Shown: positions 1 through 5,565, numbered from the stretch's first letter. The stretch: 8,417 bases of DNA from Rickettsiaceae bacterium (GCA_017995275.1 JAGOJE010000035.1:1-8417), one strand, 5' to 3'. Notes: a model not told the origin generated them from the sequence alone. Made by a program: numbers and translations.

Positions 1-14
1 ATTATTAATAGCGG

Positions 15-126
15 TTATTCTAAGTTTTTTTCTAAAAAATTATAGACCTTGTAAATCACCTGGGTATGGACCTTTTCTTTTTTATTATCTGAAGAACAAA
101 GATGAGGTGTGATTCTGAATCCTGTA
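15..126 (-). pseudogene. Displaced 3' end of the alpha/beta-hydrolase gene
   Basis: This is the last piece of the hydrolase gene whose main body lies at 1036-1935, cut off by the IS630 element. Read on the minus strand from the TA at 125-126, the frame gives 36 codons beginning TGFRITPHLCSS and ending YNFLEKNLE, followed by TAA at 17-15. Joining the hydrolase codon GCT (1050-1048) directly to ACA (125-123) keeps the frame with no lost or gained base, as expected for an IS630 insertion with TA duplication. The tail is lysine- and glutamate-rich at its end and ends in a predicted helix, as is common for the last helix of alpha/beta hydrolases. It has no start codon or ribosome site of its own and is probably not translated as hydrolase. 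The frameshifted transposase tail runs through it in another frame. Confidence 0.85.
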
Positions 127-681
127 TAGTAATTTAGATTGAATTAGGCATTTTAAAGAAGCAAGCAATGGCATCATAAAGTTGTGTAAATTTGCTATGT
201 TATATTCGATCCATCTTTTCATATTAGCCCAGAATTTCTCAATTGGATTCAAGTCAGGCGAATATGGTGGTAAAAATATTAATCTACATCCAACAGACTC
301 TATCAATTCTTTAGTTTTTTGAGATTTATGAAATGAAGCATTATCCATAATCACAATTTGACCAGGCTTTAACTCCTTGATTAAAAATTGCTCTACCCAG
401 GCCTCAATTAGTTCGGTATTACACGAACCATTGAATACTATGGGCGCTATTGCTTTATGATTGACATAACCCGCTATAATATTCGTTCTCTGATAATATT
501 TCCCACTCTTTTTGCCAAGCAGCTTCTCACTTCTTTTTCCCCAACCTCTGTTTTTGCAAATACTCATATCAATGCCGCTTTCATCAATATATACAAGCCT
601 TGCAGGATCTATATCTTTTATGCTTTCTATGTAGCACTTTCTCTTTTCTTCATTTGCCTCCAGGTAGGAAAAGTCTTTTTT
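85..681 (-). CDS. IS630 transposase, DDE catalytic part (second frame, entered by -1 frameshift)
   Basis: This is the catalytic half of the transposase, which cuts and rejoins the element ends. The frame is open from the slip site at 681 and reads DFSYLEANEEKRK, then the first acidic residue in VYIDESGID, the second in VIMDNASFH and the third in NPIEKFW. The last two are 34 residues apart, the DD34E spacing of IS630. The ATG at 567 is internal and would drop the first catalytic Asp, so I do not take it as the start. After WIEYN (near position 200) the frame no longer resembles the family. The -1 frame there reads KFTQLYDAIACFFKMPNSI and stops at 136-134 inside the terminal repeat, which looks like the true C-terminus. 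A one-base deletion around 190-201 is inferred. The present frame instead runs out of the element to 85, into the old hydrolase tail. Confidence 0.85.
   Translation of the reverse strand, partial: KKDFSYLEANEEKRKCYIESIKDIDPARLVYIDESGIDMSICKNRGWGKRSEKLLGKKSGKYYQRTNIIAGYVNHKAIAPIVFNGSCNTELIEAWVEQFLIKELKPGQIVIMDNASFHKSQKTKELIESVGCRLIFLPPYSPDLNPIEKFWANMKRWIEYNIANLHNFMMPLLASLKCLIQSKLLYRIQNHTSSLFFR
127..147 (+). repeat. IS630 left terminal inverted repeat, with TA duplication at 125-126
   Basis: This copy starts TAGTAATTTAGATTGAATTA. It matches the complement of 1026-1046 at 19 of 21 positions. The TA just outside is one half of the target duplication. The predicted undamaged transposase stop (TAA at 136-134) falls inside this repeat. 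Confidence 0.88.
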
Positions 682-995
682 TTATAGCTATACCCTAATT
701 TTCTTAACCAGTAACTTATTGTAAAACTACTTACATTAAACTTCTTTGCTGCTTCTTTTAAGGTCATATTTTCATTTGCTTTTACATATTCTTCAAGGCC
801 ATTTAGATCAATTTTCTTTTTTGACCCACCTCTAATTTTGGGTTGATAATTACCTTCTTCCTTGTATCTCCTATACCATCTGCCTATTGCTGATATACTT
901 ACTTTAAATAATTTGCTAGCTTCCTTGTAATTCCTTCCAGAATCTAAATATTCTATTACTCTTTTCCTTAAGTCGTTGCTGTAACTTTTTGTCAT
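627..995 (-). CDS. IS630 transposase, N-terminal DNA-binding part (first frame)
   Basis: This 122-residue product begins MTKSYSNDLRKRVIEYLDSG. It holds two helix-turn-helix units of the paired-domain type found in IS630/Tc1 transposases: about residues 20-42 (NYKEASKLFKVSISAIGRWYRRY) and about 75-100 (MTLKEAAKKFNVSSFTISYW). A basic linker (GGSKKK) lies between them. These units bind the terminal repeats. Shared family similarity ends at KKK (residues 105-107). The following residues up to TAG at 629-627 are the zero-frame tail after the A8 run, and the family sequence continues in the -1 frame. Normal zero-frame translation therefore yields a short DNA-binding protein that could act as a repressor, and frameshifting yields the full transposase. 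Confidence 0.88.
   Translation of the reverse strand: MTKSYSNDLRKRVIEYLDSGRNYKEASKLFKVSISAIGRWYRRYKEEGNYQPKIRGGSKKKIDLNGLEEYVKANENMTLKEAAKKFNVSSFTISYWLRKLGYSYKKKTFPTWRQMKKRESAT
675..681 (-). promoter_or_regulatory. Slippery heptamer A-AAA-AAG for -1 frameshifting in the transposase
   Basis: On the minus strand the zero-frame codons TAT AAA AAA AAG contain A AAA AAG in the correct register, the classic bacterial -1 slip site (as in dnaX and IS3-type elements). After slipping, the next codon is GAC and the reading continues as DFSYLEANEE, matching the transposase family. The full A run is eight long (683-676). An AGGG (complement of 693-696) lies 11 nt upstream and could act as a Shine-Dalgarno-like stimulator. 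Transcriptional slippage on the A8 run, or a simple mutation, are alternatives. Confidence 0.65.
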
Positions 996-1005
996 TTTTA
1001 TTTTT

Positions 1006-1034
1006 ATAATAACAAAAAATTATATCTAATTCAA
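1006..1034 (-). promoter_or_regulatory. Possible transposase promoter inside the IS right end
   Basis: Minus-strand TTGAAT (1034-1029) is separated by 17 nt from TATTAT (1011-1006). Transcription would begin almost at the ATG at 995, giving a very short or absent leader. No ribosome site is visible before that ATG. The region is so AT-rich that a chance match is possible. Confidence 0.35.
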
Positions 1035-1046
1035 CCTAATTTACTA
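1026..1046 (-). repeat. IS630 right terminal inverted repeat, with TA duplication at 1047-1048
   Basis: Read inward on the minus strand it starts TAGTAAATTAGGTTGAATTA. It differs from the left repeat at two positions. It supplies the stop codon (TAG at 1038-1036) that now ends the truncated hydrolase, and its inner end contains a possible -35 box for the transposase. Confidence 0.88.
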
Positions 1047-1935
1047 TAGCAGAACACTTGTTCATAAATGTAAAATGCTCTGCACCATCTATTACAATGA
1101 GCTCTGCACCTTTGATACCCTTAGCATAAAACTCAGCATTTTCCTTTTTGGGTGCGATGCGATCTTGATCTCCAACGATGATCAGTGTAGGAACATCAGC
1201 TTCTTGTAGTCCCTCTCTTGTGAATGCCTCTCCTAAATCTGGGGCTATAGAAATTGCAAGCTTAATGCGGTCATCTTTATAAGATTTTTCGGCTTTACTC
1301 CAATCAACGGCTCTTGCTTTTTCCGATGCGTATTTTGGCCAGTCGCTCCACCTTGCGTATTTATCATCCATAGTTTGTTTAAATTTATCTTTATCTGCTT
1401 TAATGCCACTAAGCCATAAGGCTGTTGTGCCACCTAATGAAAATCCTAAAGCAGCTATTTTCTCTTTATTAATTAGGTTACTCCATTCTGGATGATCCAA
1501 TAGATGGGTTAATAATTCTGACATATCTAAAGGTCTTTGCCACATAGAGGTATAAACAAACAAATCGCTGTGGTCATAACTGGTATTAAATGTATGATCA
1601 ATCATGGCAACAATATAACCTTTAGCAACTAGAGCTTCTGCAAGCCAAGAGTTACCAAAGCGATCTCCTTGAAACCCATGAGAAAAAATAACTAAGGGAT
1701 GTTTTTGCTGACTATTCTTACAAGGCGGCTCTTTAGAATAATTTGTCCTCATCCATATTCCGTGCTGGATCTTCTTTTTTTCTGCTTTGCATAAGCTGGG
1801 GTAATAAATTTCAGCGACCAATGTTCTTCCTGAAGTTTTAGATACAAAATTAATCTCTTGCGTACTTACAGCAGCATGTGCATTGAAAGAAAATAAAAGT
1901 AGAGTAAATGCTATTTGAATAAATCGTTGTATCAT
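1036..1935 (-). CDS. Secreted alpha/beta hydrolase (dienelactone hydrolase/PAF-acetylhydrolase-like), truncated by IS630
   Basis: The product looks like a serine esterase or lipase-type enzyme exported across the inner membrane; the substrate is unknown. I prefer the ATG at 1935 because AGAGGA lies 9 nt upstream; an in-frame TTG at 1944 is too close to that site. From the ATG it has 299 residues. Residues 1-21 form a signal peptide (hydrophobic IAFTLLLFSF, cleavage after AHA). Oxyanion-region HGFQGDR is at about 86-92, the nucleophile elbow GFSLGG puts Ser at 166, GDQD supplies the acidic residue (Asp256 or Asp258), and GAEHF supplies His287. All three catalytic residues therefore precede the break. 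The last three residues (IVN) are encoded by the IS; the native protein would have 332. Loss of the final helix may destabilise it. The start lies 5 nt after the stop of the 48-codon remnant, so it is probably cotranscribed with fic. Confidence 0.85.
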   Translation of the reverse strand: MIQRFIQIAFTLLLFSFNAHAAVSTQEINFVSKTSGRTLVAEIYYPSLCKAEKKKIQHGIWMRTNYSKEPPCKNSQQKHPLVIFSHGFQGDRFGNSWLAEALVAKGYIVAMIDHTFNTSYDHSDLFVYTSMWQRPLDMSELLTHLLDHPEWSNLINKEKIAALGFSLGGTTALWLSGIKADKDKFKQTMDDKYARWSDWPKYASEKARAVDWSKAEKSYKDDRIKLAISIAPDLGEAFTREGLQEADVPTLIIVGDQDRIAPKKENAEFYAKGIKGAELIVIDGAEHFTFMNKCSAIVN

Positions 1936-1940
1936 ATTTC

Positions 1941-2087
1941 TCAATCCTCTGAGTTCATGTTTATTCTATCAAAAATCTTTGTTAGTTGCTCAAAATATCT
2001 GGCATCACACCCATCCTCAAGTACCCAAGCCCACACTTTGCCTTTTCTTCCGTAAATGTTGATGATGTTGGAATAGAAGAGGTTCAT
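1941..2087 (-). pseudogene. APH(6)-type kinase mini-remnant (48 codons, N- and C-terminal ends only)
   Basis: This small ORF reads MNLFYSNIINIYGRKGK and then WVLEDGCDARYFEQLTKIF. From memory of the aminoglycoside/hydroxyurea kinase family (streptomycin 6-kinase, APH_6_hur), the first part matches the family N-terminus (xNIIxIYGxKGxxW) and the second its C-terminus (W-x-LED-x-CDA-x-YFE-x-L). Roughly 220 residues, including the catalytic HGDLHHDN loop, are missing between them, so it cannot be an active kinase. The reading frame is intact across the junction, consistent with an in-frame internal deletion. Its ATG overlaps the fic stop by one base (TAATG), and its stop sits 5 nt before the hydrolase ATG, whose ribosome site lies inside this remnant. 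It could persist only as a translational bridge. Confidence 0.65.
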
Positions 2088-3253
2088 TATGGCCTCTCTG
2101 TAGAAAATGGTTTTGCACCATCTTCCAAAATATTCAAATAATTACGATAGATATAAACTTTATCACGTTTCTTACCACTCACTTCTGCAAGTACTCCAAT
2201 AGACTTCAAGTGATTTAATGCACTTCTTGCTGTTGGCTGAGTCATTTGCAATTCTTTGGCAAGGAGAGGAGCTGTCACTTGAGGTAGGCGTTTCATGTAT
2301 TCAAGTGTTCGTTCACATGAAAATCTAGCGCGGCCTAAATGAGATATTTTCTCACTATCTTTTGCAAAAAGATCATTAATGCTTTCTGCTGTTTGAATAG
2401 CTTGTTTTGAAGATTTTTCTACACCAATGAGGAAAAATTCCAGCCACGCTTCCCAAGCGCCGGATTCCCTGACTTCTTGCAGAAGCTCATAATAGGTATG
2501 ACGATTTTGCTTAAGATAAAGGCTTAAGTAAAGAATTGGTTCATCAAGCATACCATTCGTACATAGAAGCAAGGTTATGAGTAACCTACCAAGTCTACCA
2601 TTACCGTCTAAAAAAGGGTGTATTGTTTCAAATTGAGCATGAGCCAATCCTGCTTTTATGAGAACTGGCAGGCTTTCATCATGAAGAAATCTTTCAAAAT
2701 CACTAAGGCAATCACTTAAATGGTCCGCTGGAGGAGGGGCAAAAAGAGCATTGCCTGGCCTTGTACAACCGATCCAATTTTGTGATCTTCTAAACTCTCC
2801 AGGCGTTTGACTTGATCCTCTGCCTCCAGAAAGCAAAATACCATGTATTTCTTTTAAAAGTCTAAGAGATAAAGGAAAATCATCTTTTAAGCGCTCTAGG
2901 CCATAGTTTATAGCTTTGACATAATTAGACACCTCTTCCACATCTTCAATTGAGACTTCAGGTTTTTGATTATGTTCAAATAGTATTAGATCCGAGAAAG
3001 AGCTCTGCGTTCCTTCAATCTGACTTGAAAGCAAAGCTTCCTTACGTACATACATGTAGATAAAAAGAGCTGTATTAGGAATAGTCTTATGAATACTATT
3101 TAATTCAGCTAGCGCATGTGTTGCTTTTTCAAGATAAGGATAAAGCATCGTGAGTTCTATAGCTGGCTCAGGTGGCAATTTTGCAGGAACATATGCTTTA
3201 TATGACTCACCGGAGATCTTTTGTGTAATATATATTCCTATTCTTTTATTCAT
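2087..3253 (-). CDS. Fic family protein (class II, probable AMP-transferase) with winged-helix C-terminus
   Basis: Fic enzymes transfer AMP from ATP to hydroxyl groups of target proteins. This 388-residue protein has the full layout. A Fic N-terminal domain comes first (about residues 20-110), with the inhibitory motif S-x-x-x-E-G as SSQIEG (76-81), which marks class II, where the helix precedes the Fic core. A target-docking flap follows near TPGEFRRSQNW (150-160). The catalytic loop HPFLDGNGRLGR (212-223) has His212, acidic Asp216 and both arginines intact. A C-terminal winged helix (about 322-372, TAPLLAKELQMTQPTARSAL) could bind DNA and suggests a regulatory or self-regulatory role. The class and motifs suggest a self-inhibited cytosolic enzyme; no secretion signal is visible. 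The ATG at 3253 has only a weak AAGAAAAG-type ribosome site, but a strong promoter lies just upstream. The target is unknown. Confidence 0.93.
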   Translation of the reverse strand: MNKRIGIYITQKISGESYKAYVPAKLPPEPAIELTMLYPYLEKATHALAELNSIHKTIPNTALFIYMYVRKEALLSSQIEGTQSSFSDLILFEHNQKPEVSIEDVEEVSNYVKAINYGLERLKDDFPLSLRLLKEIHGILLSGGRGSSQTPGEFRRSQNWIGCTRPGNALFAPPPADHLSDCLSDFERFLHDESLPVLIKAGLAHAQFETIHPFLDGNGRLGRLLITLLLCTNGMLDEPILYLSLYLKQNRHTYYELLQEVRESGAWEAWLEFFLIGVEKSSKQAIQTAESINDLFAKDSEKISHLGRARFSCERTLEYMKRLPQVTAPLLAKELQMTQPTARSALNHLKSIGVLAEVSGKKRDKVYIYRNYLNILEDGAKPFSTERP

Positions 3254-3286
3254 AAGCCATCTTTTCTTAAACTTCCCACTTAAGAA

Positions 3287-3315
3287 ACTATATCGGATTA
3301 TCTTTTCTTAGTCAA
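3287..3315 (-). promoter_or_regulatory. Sigma70-type promoter of the fic gene
   Basis: Minus-strand TTGACT (3315-3310) and TATAGT (3292-3287) are separated by exactly 17 nt. The start of transcription would fall near 3280, about 27 nt before the fic ATG. The -35 box overlaps the stop codon of the neighbouring kinase wreck. This promoter probably also serves the 48-codon remnant and the hydrolase. Confidence 0.7.
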
Positions 3316-3474
3316 GGGTGGTAAAGAAAAGATACGCACTTGAGGATGCTCCTTCAAAGAATCCAACATCCTTCATTGAAGTTTGTAATAACTGATCGCG
3401 AAGGTTTCTTGCTTTTTGCAAATACTCATGCGGAATAGGGCAGTCTTATCTAAAGCCATAAGCCAGTCTTTAAT
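3308..3474 (-). pseudogene. APH(6)-type kinase wreck, middle fragment, frameshifted
   Basis: Immediately after the stop of the 5' fragment the minus strand reads IKDWLMALDKT (3474-3442). After two extra bases and a frame change it continues PIPHEYLQKARNLRDQLLQT (3439-3380) and SMKDV (3379-3365). In family members as I remember them, these stretches are contiguous (IKDWL..LDK..IPTDYLQKARRLRDQLL) and lead straight into the catalytic HGDLHHDN loop. Here the homology stops at KDV, and the loop and everything after it are absent. The frame ends at TAA 3310-3308 on the fic -35 box. This is a non-functional relic. A different frame between 3298 and 3369 can also be read, but I could not tie it to a family. 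Confidence 0.6.
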
Positions 3475-3761
3475 TAGATAGATTCTCGTTCTCTGTCTGG
3501 AAAATAATTTTTGAGAGATATGCCGAGCACCGCTCTTTCAATAAGCAACATTCTACCAGCTTTCGCTAAAGCTTCTCGCGTCAGTGCCTCATGATCAAGC
3601 CCCAGTTTTAAAATGATAGGGTTATCAGCCTGAAATCCTGACAGCACATAGTTGTAGGTAAGATTGGTGACTTCCTTCAAATCACGCAAATCGAGCCTTG
3701 AGGATGAATATTTTGGCTTTTCTCTATAAATCCTGATGATGTTTGATTGGAATGTTGTCAT
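3474..3761 (-). pseudogene. APH(6)-type aminoglycoside/streptomycin kinase wreck, 5' fragment (95 codons)
   Basis: The intact family phosphorylates streptomycin-like aminoglycosides in the cytoplasm. This 95-residue ORF starts MTTFQSNIIRIYREKPK, the family N-terminus. It then shows the nucleotide-binding lobe TNLTYNYVLSGFQADNPIIL with the ATP-lysine stretch ILKLGLDHEALTREA, and later MLLIERAVLGISLKNYFPD. Compared with remembered relatives it lacks about 10 residues after YREKPK, about 15 between REALA and GRMLLIERAV, and everything between ERESI and IKDWL, where a stop (TAA, 3476-3474) has formed. Intact kinases have about 270-280 residues. I see no clear ribosome site before its ATG. Family assignment is from recall and should be tested with a profile search. 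Activity is very unlikely because the catalytic loop is missing. Confidence 0.65.
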
Positions 3762-3775
3762 ATATTACACATCAG

Positions 3776-3813
3776 TTGACTTATTATCGAATAAGTCAAT
3801 ATGCGATAATAAG
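3776..3813. repeat. Two interlocking perfect inverted repeats upstream of the kinase wreck
   Basis: Repeat 1 is TTGACTTATT (3776-3785), 4-nt loop, AATAAGTCAA (3790-3799). Repeat 2 is CTTATTATCG (3780-3789), 14-nt spacer, CGATAATAAG (3804-3813). They share bases, so the strand can fold as either of two alternative 10-bp hairpins. They lie in the 103-bp gap between the ATPase stop and the kinase-wreck ATG. The low GC content and missing U-tract argue against a standard terminator. An operator for a dimeric regulator is more likely. Each arm of repeat 1 carries a TTGACT that could be a -35 box, but I find no good -10 at 16-18 nt on either strand. Confidence 0.6.
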
Positions 3814-3864
3814 AGGCGTTATTCTCATCGTACATCATTACTCCGAGCTATTATAACTACAACC

Positions 3865-5304
3865 CTAATTACCTTCTAAAAAATCTACAATATCAACAAT
3901 ACGATAAAAGTAAGGATTTGTGGCAACGGTATGAGCAACGCCGCTTAAATGGAGCAATACTGCAACCTTTGCAAATCCCTTAGACACTTTTAATCTTGAT
4001 AGCTTTTCTTGCATTTCGCTAATTATATCGCTGCCAATTTCACGTCTTTTGAATTTAAATTCACAAATAAATAAGCTGTTCGTTTTAGTTTGCACCAGAT
4101 AATCAATTTGGCAACCTTGTTGAGTTGTGGTTTTCGTCTGCCTATAAGGGCCGCTACGCACAATATCAACAGGTGAAATGCCTAATTTTTCAAGCAAGAG
4201 CGGGCGATTTTGTAAAAGCAATGCTTCAAGTTGCAATCCTATATGTGTTTCAAATCCAGGCATGGTAGATAGAGGCACTTGGTCGAATCCACCGTCTGCA
4301 ATAGCCCCCAGATTTGGTTCTATGACTTTGAGATAAAACCTCATATAGGGATCTGAGATCCTATAAAGGCTTTGTTTTAATGGCTTTGCGGTTTTAAACG
4401 ACCATAAGGATTGCTTGATAACAAAACCAGCAACAATCAGATGATCCATCATCACACCTAAAGTTCCACTTTGAGCAAATTCTGTGCTCCGCCTTATTTC
4501 TGATAAAGTTCTGGTGCCATCTTTAAGGCTATCTAGGATCTTCTTATATGTAGCACCCTTGCCATTAAAGAGGTCGTGAAAAATACGATCGAATTCAGTA
4601 ACAAGCAATCCGCTTTTCTCAAAAGCAAGTTGTTTGATGTTATCATCAGCCGTCATACCAGGATTAAATTGCTCTAAGTACCATGGCACACCACCAACAA
4701 TGCTTAGTATTTTATACATATCATAATGAGAAAGCTGCATACCGAGCGTTCGTAAAAACTCAGCGCTTTCAGGAATGGATAGTGGCTCTAAGCTAATGGT
4801 TAAATTGACTCTACCAAAGAATGCTGTGCTCTTTAGGATATTTTCTTCAATCCAGGTTGATACTGATCCGCAAAACACAAGCATCATATGAGTGGTTTGT
4901 TTATCCCACCAAGCCTTGAGTTTAGGGATGAAGCTAGGGTCTTTTGATCCCATCCATGAAATCTCATCAAGTAGAATGATGTCACCTGGCTTAATATGAA
5001 GACTTAAATGCTCAAAGGCGTCACTCCAATCTAGAAAAGTCATAGGTGGGATTTTTAGCATTAATGATAATTGACGCGCAAAATTATCCCTTTGTTGCTG
5101 CGTAGAAATGCCATCTTCCGGCGCAAGACCTGCGAAACTCCAAAATGTTTGAGCATTAGATATTTTGGCAAATTCTCCTATAAGCCTGCTTTTCCCAATT
5201 CTTCTTCGCCCCTTTACGACTACAAGGCTACGAGTTTCCTTTTCATATAAAGCTTTTAGCCGCTCTATTTCTACCTTACGGCCAATAAACACTGGACTGG
5301 ACAT
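3865..5304 (-). CDS. Archaeal-type AAA ATPase with C-terminal DUF234/PD-(D/E)XK-like domain
   Basis: The 479-residue protein belongs to the P-loop ATPases annotated as ATP-binding/DUF234 proteins. Its cellular role is not established; roles in DNA transactions or as selfish modules have been proposed for relatives. It opens with FIGRKVEIERLKALYE, then Walker A KGRRRIGKS (31-39), Walker B IILLDE (109-114), a sensor-like strand LVFCGSVSTWIE (142-153) and a likely arginine finger in FFGR (162-165). A winged-helix-like region spans about 250-320 (LDSLKDGTRTLSEI). The C-terminal domain has D401 in CQIDYLVQ and E415/K417 in FICEFKF, the pattern of a PD-(D/E)XK nuclease fold, so nuclease activity is possible but unproven. 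GAGG lies 5 nt before the ATG. It stands alone, transcribed divergently from the SPFH gene. No damage is visible. Confidence 0.88.
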   Translation of the reverse strand: MSSPVFIGRKVEIERLKALYEKETRSLVVVKGRRRIGKSRLIGEFAKISNAQTFWSFAGLAPEDGISTQQQRDNFARQLSLMLKIPPMTFLDWSDAFEHLSLHIKPGDIILLDEISWMGSKDPSFIPKLKAWWDKQTTHMMLVFCGSVSTWIEENILKSTAFFGRVNLTISLEPLSIPESAEFLRTLGMQLSHYDMYKILSIVGGVPWYLEQFNPGMTADDNIKQLAFEKSGLLVTEFDRIFHDLFNGKGATYKKILDSLKDGTRTLSEIRRSTEFAQSGTLGVMMDHLIVAGFVIKQSLWSFKTAKPLKQSLYRISDPYMRFYLKVIEPNLGAIADGGFDQVPLSTMPGFETHIGLQLEALLLQNRPLLLEKLGISPVDIVRSGPYRQTKTTTQQGCQIDYLVQTKTNSLFICEFKFKRREIGSDIISEMQEKLSRLKVSKGFAKVAVLLHLSGVAHTVATNPYFYRIVDIVDFLEGN

Positions 5305-5328
5305 GGTAACCTCTATTGTGCTTAAGAT

Positions 5329-5342
5329 ATACTATATAGTAT
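5329..5342. promoter_or_regulatory. Palindrome over the ATPase -10 box, candidate operator
   Basis: ATACTATATAGTAT is a perfect 14-bp palindrome covering the ATPase -10 box and probable transcript start. A dimeric regulator bound here would block RNA polymerase. Short AT-rich palindromes also arise by chance, and no regulator gene is adjacent, though the ATPase contains a winged-helix-like region. Confidence 0.4.
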
Positions 5343-5364
5343 CTTGCGCACTAACTTAAGTCAA
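5336..5364 (-). promoter_or_regulatory. Sigma70-type promoter of the ATPase gene
   Basis: Minus-strand TTGACT (5364-5359) and TACTAT (5341-5336) are separated by 17 nt, placing the transcript start near 5329 and giving a leader of about 25 nt with GAGG just before the ATG. The -10 box lies within a 14-bp palindrome. Two copies of CTTAAG (5321-5326 and 5355-5360) bracket the core. Confidence 0.65.
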
Positions 5365-5473
5365 TAAAAAATGCTCAAGATGATGTTTTTAGCTTCTTGA
5401 GATTTGATAGCTCCATCGCTTATTAGTTAGTCATTTAAGATGCTTCTTCCTCACCGCTACTGGGTAATGTTGC

Positions 5474-5501
5474 TTGACTCTTTCTGGGTGTTTCATATAA
5501 T
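5474..5501 (+). promoter_or_regulatory. Sigma70-type promoter of the SPFH gene
   Basis: TTGACT (5474-5479) and a perfect TATAAT (5496-5501) are separated by 16 nt. The transcript would start near 5508 with a leader of about 58 nt. GCGGA at about 8 nt before the ATG at 5566 is a modest ribosome site. The rest of the ATPase-SPFH gap (about 5365-5470) holds no gene that I can recognise. Confidence 0.7.
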
Positions 5502-5565
5502 CAAACTCAGAATACCACAACATGGCTAAATAATTTTCTATAACTAACCAAAGCGGATAAAAATC

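Larger units (their letters stand above)
127..1046 (-). mobile_element. IS630-family insertion sequence, 920 bp
   Basis: The element is bounded by imperfect inverted repeats (19 of 21 positions identical) starting TAGTAA and is flanked on both sides by TA (125-126 and 1047-1048), the target duplication typical of the IS630/Tc1/mariner group. It holds one transposase gene in two overlapping frames on the minus strand. The boundaries are confirmed independently, because excising 127-1046 plus one TA reconstitutes the hydrolase reading frame. The transposase runs in the same direction as the hydrolase, so read-through from the host operon could express it. The near-identical ends suggest a fairly recent arrival, but the transposase C-terminus appears frameshifted, so this copy may no longer move by itself. 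Confidence 0.93.

Noticed and set aside
457..687. Plus-strand open frame of 76 codons
   Set aside because: It is the complement of the transposase coding region, with no ribosome site or recognisable domain.
1245..1433. Minus-strand open frame of 62 codons inside the hydrolase
   Set aside because: It is an out-of-frame shadow of the well-supported hydrolase frame.
3298..3369. Minus-strand frame reading MLDSLKEHPQVRIFSLPP and ending KKR before fic
   Set aside because: It looks protein-like and could be the C-terminus of a lost gene, but it overlaps the kinase wreck and the fic -35 box, has no usable ribosome site, and I cannot match it to a family.
5165..5359. Plus-strand open frame opposite the ATPase start and promoter
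   Set aside because: It is antisense to the Walker A region and covers the ATPase promoter; no domain or start signal was seen.
5374..5401. Inverted repeat CTCAAGA / TCTTGAG with a 14-nt loop
   Set aside because: The 7-bp stem is AT-rich, the loop is long and no T-run follows, so it is not a convincing terminator.
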